A stretch of DNA of 64,000 nt from Vigna angularis (taxonomy: Eukaryota > Streptophyta > Magnoliopsida > Fabales > Fabaceae), in contig NC_068976.1 of assembly GCF_016808095.1 (NCBI RefSeq), forward strand, positions 23,716,371-23,780,370. Direction: 5' to 3'. A model generated the notes under the pieces. The model searched no databases and was not told where the DNA came from. It saw only the letters and a program-made list of their open reading frames with translations. Position numbers and translations under genes: made by a program. Below are positions 57,181 through 64,000 of the stretch, one piece after another (position 1 is the first letter of the stretch; every line of letters begins with the position of its first letter).

Positions 57181-58080
57181 GTTTCTTTTATAATCTATCT
57201 TGATGGAAAATAACGTTCGTCCAACTTCAATAGAGTTTTCTCTCTACCTTGCTCGGTCATTGACTGGCATTCGATTTTCTTGATGCTAAACCCAAATAAG
57301 CTAATTTTTCATAAGCGTTCGGTTTCTTCATATGAATTCTTCTAAGCAATATTCTTTGAATGTCTTGAAGTGTCTACATCCATTGGTTCCAGCCTAGAGC
57401 CTTAGTACTTGGCATGGTCTTTTCGGTGTTCGGTTGGAGCTCTCAAGAGTCAGTTCATCTAATTGGCTCACTTTGTAATTAACGTTCGTTCCACTCATTT
57501 ATTTTGATATTTGATTGTACTCGGTTTCTTTTTCAAACCGATAATAAACTCTTAGTCTAAATCTATTCTGGAACTGGAGACCTCTCGGTCTCGCTCCAAG
57601 TGTTCGGTCTTGTTCTGAATCAGTGTTGAACGTTCGGTATTAGGTACCCTTACAGATCTATGTGAAAAATGGTTAAGTGAGATGAATACTAATCAAAGAT
57701 AAGAGAATATGATATGGATTGAAATGTTTTGGATTATGGACGAGCGTTCCGGGGAGGAACGACTCATGGATGAATATTGGAATTGGTAAAGTATGAATGT
57801 GGGCATGCTAAGCTGACGGTTCATCCTGATGTTCCGTGAGTACTCATCCTCACGTAGAGGAGGGTAGGTCATGTGTGGGAACGGCAGGAGGTCCTAGTCC
57901 TTATGGTTAATTTGGACAGATAGGACTAACCTCGGGTGGCAGCTGTTGAGAGTATCCCAGTTACTACATCACCCGGGTACACGAACGCTTGTAGCTACAC
58001 AGGTTTCATACAGTCCGGACAATGAGTCTAGTATTAGAATTTATGTGAAAAGTATGATGAAATATATCTTGTATGTTTGA

Positions 58081-58345
58081 CGTTTAATACCTATTTTGGT
58101 CCCTCTTTTCGTAGGGTCTGTTCAAAGTGGTCCTCCTTTTTTTCAAAAGTTCACTAACATCCTACTTCTCGCAAAAACGATGCACGTTAGTCCTTTTTGG
58201 TTACGGCGTTAAAAAGACTAACGGCACAGCTGCCCAGCTGGCACAAAACTGATGAGTTGTACAGTTTTGGTTGAGGTGGCACTGTGACTTTATTATATGT
58301 GTTAAAATAAAATAATTTAAAATGATTTAAAATAATTTAAAATGA
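58081..58345. repeat. Left terminal inverted repeat of the second MULE
   Basis: Reverse complement of 59549-59813 with few differences. The inner end is a TTTAAAAT-type simple repeat. Confidence 0.93.
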
Positions 58346-59125
58346 ATCATTGTCTTCCATCTTGTATTCTGAATCACTATTGTCCAAAGCAATAATATGT
58401 GCTTTATCCTCAGTATCCACTTCAACTTCTTCCTCATTGTCCACTTCCACTTCCTCCTCACTATCCACTTCCACTTCTTCCTCAGTGTGCAGTTCTACTT
58501 CTTTCTCATTGTGCAGTTCTACTTCTTCCTCACTGTGCACTTTTACTTCTTCCTCACTGTGCAGTTCTACTTCTTCCTCACTGTGCAGTTCTACTTCTTC
58601 CTCACTATGCACTTCTACTTCTTCCTCCACTCCACCCAGTTCCTCTGTGTCAACCTGCACTCCATCATCTCTCTCCAAGTCACCACCACAGTGAAGAGGA
58701 CCTTCCTCAACCTCCTGTTGCACTTCAACAGGAGCTTCTACACCAACCTCAACACCACTACCCTCTCCACTCTTTGCAGGCCCTTAGCAAAGGTAAAGAA
58801 TTTCATCCTCATTTTCTACAACCACTGCTTCGCTCACTTTATGTACAACATACAAGTTGACTTTCCCCAACAATTTTCCCACATTCATCTTGTTCAAAGC
58901 TCCTTTATTGTCATATAGCTTATACAAAACATGTTCAATATTATAATATAACTCATGTACTTCCATGTAACCCAAATCTTTAAGTGAACCTACTACTCCA
59001 AAATAGCTCCATGTATCGGGGTCAATGTCCCAATAACATATCTCCCCACCTATATAATTAAAGGGCACTTCCTTTATCAAGGTCCCACCGTGGTGGACCA
59101 CTACCTCAAACCTATCGTTAGACAT
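58337..59125 (-). pseudogene. N-terminal part of a MULE transposase (PB1-like region), one stop
   Basis: From ATG 59125 the frame reads MSNDRFEVVVHHGGTLIKEV, GGEICYWDIDPDTWSYF and KDLGYMEVHELYY. This is the PB1-like N-terminal domain found in plant Mutator-like transposases (typical form VVHHGGxF...WDxDPDxWSYFE). A single TAA at 58784-58786 interrupts. The same frame then continues as EEEVELHSEEEVEVHS repeats, an acidic stretch usual after this domain, and ends in the left inverted repeat at 58337. The MULE catalytic domain and SWIM finger are absent. The frame is otherwise undamaged, which suggests recent truncation. Confidence 0.82.
58450..58640 (-). repeat. 30-bp coding repeats for acidic EEEVEL(H/D)SE units
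   Basis: About seven tandem copies of 'cttcttcctcactgtgcagtt'-like units (plus-strand view). Plus-strand frames across this array are shadows. Confidence 0.9.
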
Positions 59126-59548
59126 CCCTACACTGCAAATGGAAAAGGGGGATCACTCATTAACTTAAATTAACACACCATGGGACCAATTTTAACACCC
59201 AACGCTAGTACTTTTTCCATAAACCCCCGACCACACCACAAATATAATCATATTTTATACACAACAAATATGGAATCCACCCATTAAAGACAAAACAAAT
59301 ACAGAATCCACCCATTAAAGACAACAACATAAGTAAGAACAGTAATGCGATCACTAACCTCACTAGCACTGACGAACGAACCACACTCTTGGACGAACCA
59401 CGAACTTGATTTCACCAAAAATCAAAATTTGCACTCTTGGAAAGGTGATTGTTGAACCCTAAATCGCCCCGAAATCGCGAGGAGATTTTACCCCAAATGT
59501 AATTAATCCTAAAATTATTTTTAACCCTATCTTTTAAATTAATTTAAA

Positions 59549-59813
59549 TCATTTTAAATTATTTTAAATCATTTTAAATTATTTTATTTTAACACATATA
59601 ATAAAGTCATAGTGCCACCTCAACCAAAACTGTACAACTCATCAGTTTTGTGCCAGCTGGACAGCTGTGCCGTTAGTCTTTTTAACGCCGTAACCAAAAA
59701 AGACTAACGTGCATCGTTTTTGCAAAAAGTAGGATGTTAGTGAACTTTTGAAAAAAAGGAGGACCACTTTGAACAGACCCTACGTAAAGAGGGACCAAAA
59801 TAGGTATTAAACC
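59549..59813. repeat. Right terminal inverted repeat of the second MULE
   Basis: Partner of 58081-58345. Confidence 0.93.
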
Positions 59814-60281
59814 TATGTTTGATTGTGTGAAATGTATGTTTATACATGAATTAAATTACATACGCTTACCCTGTGTTTCCTGTCTTGTCATGTTATGTAC
59901 GTCCGTCTTTTGTCATTGCAATGATCATCCGTGTGGATGTGAGCAGAAGGAGACGTACTGTTGGAAGATACGCTGGAGGAAGAAAACCTAGTTGAGGTTG
60001 AAGTGAAGACCGAACCGTAGGACGTTCGGTCAGTAGTTTAGTTTAAATGTAAGGTGGTCATTCGATCACCTTCCCTTTTGATTTTAGTATGACCGTTCGG
60101 TATCTTCTTTTGTAAACCGTTCGGTCAGAAGTGTACCTTTGTACAGTTTTACTTTTTCGTTTTGCTTTGTAAGGCCGTTCGGCCATAACTGTACGCTCTT
60201 CTTAGTGTAAGACTGATCTGTATATTATTAAATGTAATTATTCTATTATATAGTTTAGACTGTATTGTTGAGATGTTACAA

Positions 60282-61660
60282 ATAAATTTTCAACTTATAA
60301 ATATGTTTCTAATAATATATTTGAACACGAAATTTAAATTTTTCTTTTAATATTAATATATTTTAATTTTTAAATTTTAAAATAATGGATATAATCTTTT
60401 TTAATTTAATGACGTTAAATTTATTTTAGGTGTTGAATAACACTCTTGATTTACATTTAAGTTTAAATGTATATAAATTGATCAGACATTAATATAAAAT
60501 ATCGTTTAATACAAAATACTATAATACAATTATATTAAAAAATTATCTATTTAATTTTAAAATTTAAAGACTAAACCATATATTGTGTGATAGAAATAAA
60601 TTATATATATTAAATGTGTGTGGTGGGAACTTCTAAGACTACTTGATTCGAGATTATTTTGACTTTTTCTCATGTGTTGTAACTTAAAACGACAAAATTA
60701 CACATATGTTATTAGTTAATTTCACATTTAAACTAATATGTAAATTGTAACACAAGAAGACACTACATAATTTCTAAAAGATGTACATAATTCTTAAAAG
60801 ATCTTGTGAAACTTTTACAATCATCATCAACCTAACATAAAAAAAATTATTACTTAGTTATGATAGAGGAATATAACATTCTATTTTTTTTAAATCAAAA
60901 TACTTGATTAAGCGATTTTTTACTTAAATTAAAACAATTATAAATTAAAGTATAAAGAATTAATATAAGACTTATGATATGAAAAATGAGCTGGAATCCA
61001 TCTAGTTCATCATAGATTCGAGTCAGGCTGATTAAAAAAAATTTTAAAATTTCGATAAGAGTTAATTTTGAATTTGACCCATTAAGAATTCAACTCATTT
61101 GGGTTAAACTTGTGAAGTTAGGTTGACTAACCAACGCACCTAATTATTAATTTATATTTCAAAACACTATTTTTTTATTGTATTATAAAAGGGGATGAAA
61201 GGAAAATGTTTCAAAAAGAGCAAAATATTATGGATTTATCTATTCAAGACTTTAATCTTATGAATGAACAAGTAATACAAAAATTATCAATATTAAATAC
61301 TTATTTATTTTGTTTTTTGTGCTTCATTTTAGATTTTATTTATAGTTTAAGATGATTTTAAATTGTATTGTATTTTTTTTTTTAATTTCCTATAAAGTTT
61401 AATATCATTTTGGACTTAAATTTATTTAGATTTGAATTAGAAATAAATTGTTACTTTTTTGAAACTGAAAAAAAAATTATAATTAAGTGAGTCATTAAAA
61501 GAATCCGTTTAACCCATCAATCCACTAGATCAAGTTCAATTTTTTTTTTAATTTGAATTGGATTGGTTTAACAAGTGACTAATCCACAATCTAAAATTGT
61601 TGCTTGAATTTAAATCTAATTCCAACTGTGATTAAATATTAAAAACAAACGTACATGCTT
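60282..61660. other. Intergenic DNA, no gene recognised
   Basis: AT-rich. The parts at 61020-61140 and 61490-61600 contain 'gacccattaa...aactcatttgggtt' and 'gagtcattaa...tttaacccatcaat', which look like a worn DNA transposon or short interspersed repeat. No boundaries could be set. Confidence 0.4.
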
Positions 61661-61873
61661 GAATTTAAAAAGACTATATTTTGAGAAGTTATGATTCATG
61701 CAGACATAATTTAGAACACAATTTGAAATGGTATGTGGTGAACAATTATTTGAAAATTTTGAAAACACCGGGTAGTATTTAAGGGAGGGTTGACTTGGAA
61801 AAAAATTTCTGTATGGTACTGTAATAAGAAGTCATTAGTTGTTCTACCAGAATTAGGAATGGTTCCAATTCAG

Positions 61874-62440
61874 CTAGGGCCTCTTGTTCTGTTCGGAATA
61901 TGAATGGCTGCGATTTTCCCCAGTAACCTCTTTTGGCACCTTATCTTTTTTCTCCCTCATGTAGGGATTCCATGGTGCAATGGGAGTGAAATCAGCTGGG
62001 TTTCTGTTCGTCCCACAGAACCTTTCAGAGATATTGTTGTTCAGGGACACTAGAGCTGCACGAATACCACCACAGTGTTGTGTTGGAGTTTCTTCTTCTT
62101 GATCAAGCCAGCCACATGCAGAAGGGCCATTCAAGTTCCCACCAAAGATTGCTGCGGCATGTGATTTTTCCATCTTAGTCTTTGAACATTCATCAGGATC
62201 AATGCCTTCTGCGGCAACATTCAAGTCAATGGATATTCCAAGACCAATGTTTCCATTTAGCATATATTCGTCAGTATGGTGACCGCAATGTGGAAGGTTC
62301 AGATCAAAATCCATTCCCTTCATCTGCTTAATCTGTGGGTCAGGCTCAGGTTCTACATTTACCGTATTAATCTGAGATATTTGCAACAAGGCGTCTAAAG
62401 CCTCCAGTTCATTGTGCTCCCTCGTGGCCTCATTAATTTC
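61874..62440 (-). CDS. Second EMF1-like last exon (partial gene)
   Basis: 188 residues plus stop after acceptor TTCTTGCAG. It aligns with the last exon of the EMF1-like gene at 36605-37051: EINEATREHNELEALDALLQ near the start and [14 protein letters not shown] near the end, matching EMF1's conserved NRNPADFT block. It is longer than its paralogue (188 against 148 residues) and has extra DFDLNLP and SIDLNVA stretches and a QHCGGIRAAL insert. Homology continues into the upstream intron (to about 62600) and the 3' flank (from about 61660), so a genomic segment was duplicated. No other EMF1 exon is seen up to 64000. The gene may continue beyond the window, as its relative does after an 8.4-kb intron, or this may be an isolated copy. 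The frame is intact. Confidence 0.65.
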   Translation of the reverse strand, partial: EINEATREHNELEALDALLQISQINTVNVEPEPDPQIKQMKGMDFDLNLPHCGHHTDEYMLNGNIGLGISIDLNVAAEGIDPDECSKTKMEKSHAAAIFGGNLNGPSACGWLDQEEETPTQHCGGIRAALVSLNNNISERFCGTNRNPADFTPIAPWNPYMREKKDKVPKEVTGENRSHSYSEQNKRP

Positions 62441-63179
62441 CTGCAAGAAGATGGTAACAACTTTCATTTCTTTGGCACTGATGTGCTCTGTAATGAAAAT
62501 CTCTTAAGTAACAATAGCATATTCCTTTTCATCTGATAAAATAAACTTCTAAACTTGCCATAGAGATTCATAAAGAGCATTACAATGGGTAAACTATTTT
62601 CTATCCTGATAAGGTTTCTAATAACAGAGTAAATGAATTAATACTTAAATAGAAGTAACAGCAAACATATAATAGGAGCCTCTTTAAGAAGATTAATTAC
62701 GCATCAAAATATAATTTTATTTGAAAAATATGACATAATAGTGTCAAAAGAAAAATATGTTATATATGATAAAGAAAGGCAAGAGAATTGTCTAATGTCT
62801 CAAGTCATTTTGAATCTAAAATAAAATCTCTTCTTTATAAACCAAATGATGTAGAAAAACTATCGTCTACGTTTCAAAGAAACAAATGCATATGATAATA
62901 TCATTCGTAGTTCAGTTATTTAAAATTCTGTTTTACATTTAAATTGATTTAGTTTTTTATTCGATGAATCTAGGTTATTGCTCTAGGGACAAAAGATGTT
63001 AAAGTTTAACTTAGGTAACCATCCAAGTTTCACGCATGGTGGTGTGGAAAGTGTTTTTGCTTCTACAAATTTATTTGAATTGTTGTAGACTATCTGTACA
63101 ATTTGTGAATAAGGAACATTATTTCACTTTCAAGAAAATCTTATTAACAATTTCGTATCAAAACTTCCTAACAAGAGGT
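62441..63179. other. Duplicated intron remnant and AT-rich DNA
   Basis: 62441-62600 matches 37055-37200 in the EMF1-like intron. The rest shows no feature. Confidence 0.5.
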
Positions 63180-63199
63180 TGAACCAGAAAATTATGAGT

Positions 63200-64000
63200 G
63201 AGTTGACTAATACACCAGGATTCTTAAATCAAACACTAGGTAGAGAGTAAGTGATTGAAATACCATTCAGAAAAATGATTGCCCAACAAAGTATGCACAA
63301 CCTGCAATTTCTAAATTTAATGGAGATTGTGATCACTAAGCAAAGTTTATGGAGAATTTCCTTCGATCAAAGGATTAACATTTGGTGGAACATAAAGTGA
63401 ATGTCATCCCAGATAAAGCTACATCAGAGACGAAAATCAAAGTAATGGAGGAGTAGAAACTTAAGGATTTAAAGATAAAAAACTATCTCTATCAAGTAAT
63501 AGATAGAGAAATTCTGGACATCATTCTCAATTATGAAACATAAAAAAATATATGGGATTCTATGAAGTAGAAGTTCCAAGGTTCAACACGAGTCAAACGT
63601 GCTCAATTACAAGCCTTGCGCAAGGAGTTTGAAATGTTGCAGATGGAGGAGGGAGAATATGTGAATTCTTCTTTTGCTATGGTTAAAGATTACCAAAAGT
63701 ATACAAGTTGTTGGAGAAATAATGCAAGAGAATGACATAACTACAAAATCTTGCGATCTATGATAGTCTAATTCAATTATGTGGTGTTCTCAATTGAAGA
63801 ATCAAATAACTTAGATACTATGACAATAGACGAACTATAAAGTAGTCTATTGGTTCATGAACAAAGAATGATACTTCTAACAACTGGAGAATAAGTTATG
63901 CAAAGCCTAATAAATGAGAAAGGTGGAAGAGGAAAAGGATAAGGAAGAATTAGAGGTTGATTTTGAGGTAGAGGAAGAGGACAAGCATTCGACAAGGTTG
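63200..64000 (+). mobile_element. Decayed copia gag, cut by the window end
   Basis: Plus-strand text encodes FLRSKD, VIPDKATSETKIKVMEE, RVKRAQLQALRKEFEMLQME and a GGRGKG...RGRGRGQ stretch. These are the UBN2-type copia Gag and its Gly/Arg-rich region before the zinc knuckle. About ten stops break it, many at former Trp or Gln codons. Later domains would lie beyond 64000. Confidence 0.78.

Larger units (their letters stand above)
58081..59813 (-). mobile_element. Non-autonomous Mutator-like element with long inverted repeats
   Basis: 265-bp terminal inverted repeats (58081-58345 and 59549-59813) start (C/G)GTTTAATACC. A perfect 9-bp target duplication TATGTTTGA lies at 58072-58080 and 59814-59822. 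The interior encodes only the N-terminal part of a MULE-type protein on the minus strand. No transposase core or SWIM zinc finger remains. It is thus a deletion derivative that would need enzyme supplied elsewhere. High repeat identity and the perfect duplication suggest a recent move. Confidence 0.93.
56100..60281 (+). repeat. Non-coding GTTCGG/GTTCGT-rich repeat unit, split by a MULE
   Basis: Clearly GC-richer than its surroundings and with no open frame of note. I count about 15 copies of GTTCGG or GTTCGT, mostly as (A/G/C)CGTTCGGT, for example near 56450, 56868, 56967, 57315, 57628, 60019, 60092, 60118 and 60175. The same composition and motif resume on the far side of the MULE at 58081-59813, so the MULE inserted into an existing unit of about 2.4 kb. 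It may be a long solo LTR, a non-autonomous element or a non-coding gene. I could not find terminal repeats or a target duplication. Confidence 0.5.

Noticed and set aside
58350..58918. Three plus-strand frames rich in Ser/Thr, Phe or Leu/His
   Set aside because: Shadows of the minus-strand acidic repeat of the MULE protein.
61020..61600. Possible hAT-type or short interspersed element
   Set aside because: Two stretches look like inverted partners ('gacccattaa', 'tttaacccatcaat') but no terminal repeats or target duplication could be matched.

Overview
The window is plant nuclear DNA: AT-rich, with introns, plant-type LTR retrotransposons and Mutator-like elements, long microsatellites, class II glycine-rich cell-wall protein genes and a Polycomb gene of the EMBRYONIC FLOWER 1 (EMF1) family. 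Repeat style and protein flavour suggest a legume of the Vigna/Phaseolus/Glycine group; this is inference, not proof. Mobile elements dominate and host genes are few.

Layout. 1-1561: AT-rich, no gene. 1562-6908: a full-length Ty1/copia element on the minus strand, 5-bp target duplication ATATC, broken by one frameshift and one stop. 8.4-9.1 kb: glycine-rich gene GRP-A. 12763-24429: a very young Ty3/gypsy element of Athila type with an uninterrupted gag-pol, a second large ORF, near-identical LTRs and target duplication TAGTG; it sits in older repeat sequence sharing its CGCCCAGCGA motif. 26.8-28.0 kb and 31.1-32.0 kb: GRP-B and GRP-C, with the same two-exon structure and a conserved promoter block. 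29.0-29.3 kb: a perfect GT repeat of about 116 units.

36605-48131 (minus) reconstructs as a five-exon EMF1-like gene of 572 codons in which every splice phase matches. Its fourth intron, 8.4 kb, is packed with a decayed gypsy-type LTR, a tandem duplication, a decayed copia element, and a Mutator-like element that carries a fragment of a TIR1/AFB-type auxin-receptor F-box (a Pack-MULE). A second EMF1-like last exon lies at 61874-62440. 48665-52060 is another decayed copia copy. 56.1-60.3 kb is a non-coding unit with many GTTCGG/GTTCGT motifs, split by a second Mutator-like element (58081-59813) that retains only the N-terminal part of a MULE protein. The window ends in a decayed copia gag.

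The GRP genes form a dispersed tandem family of small secreted, probably wall-associated proteins. The EMF1-like gene would act in the nucleus in Polycomb repression. Everything else is mobile DNA or its debris. All exon structures are read by eye from splice signals, phase and family motifs.
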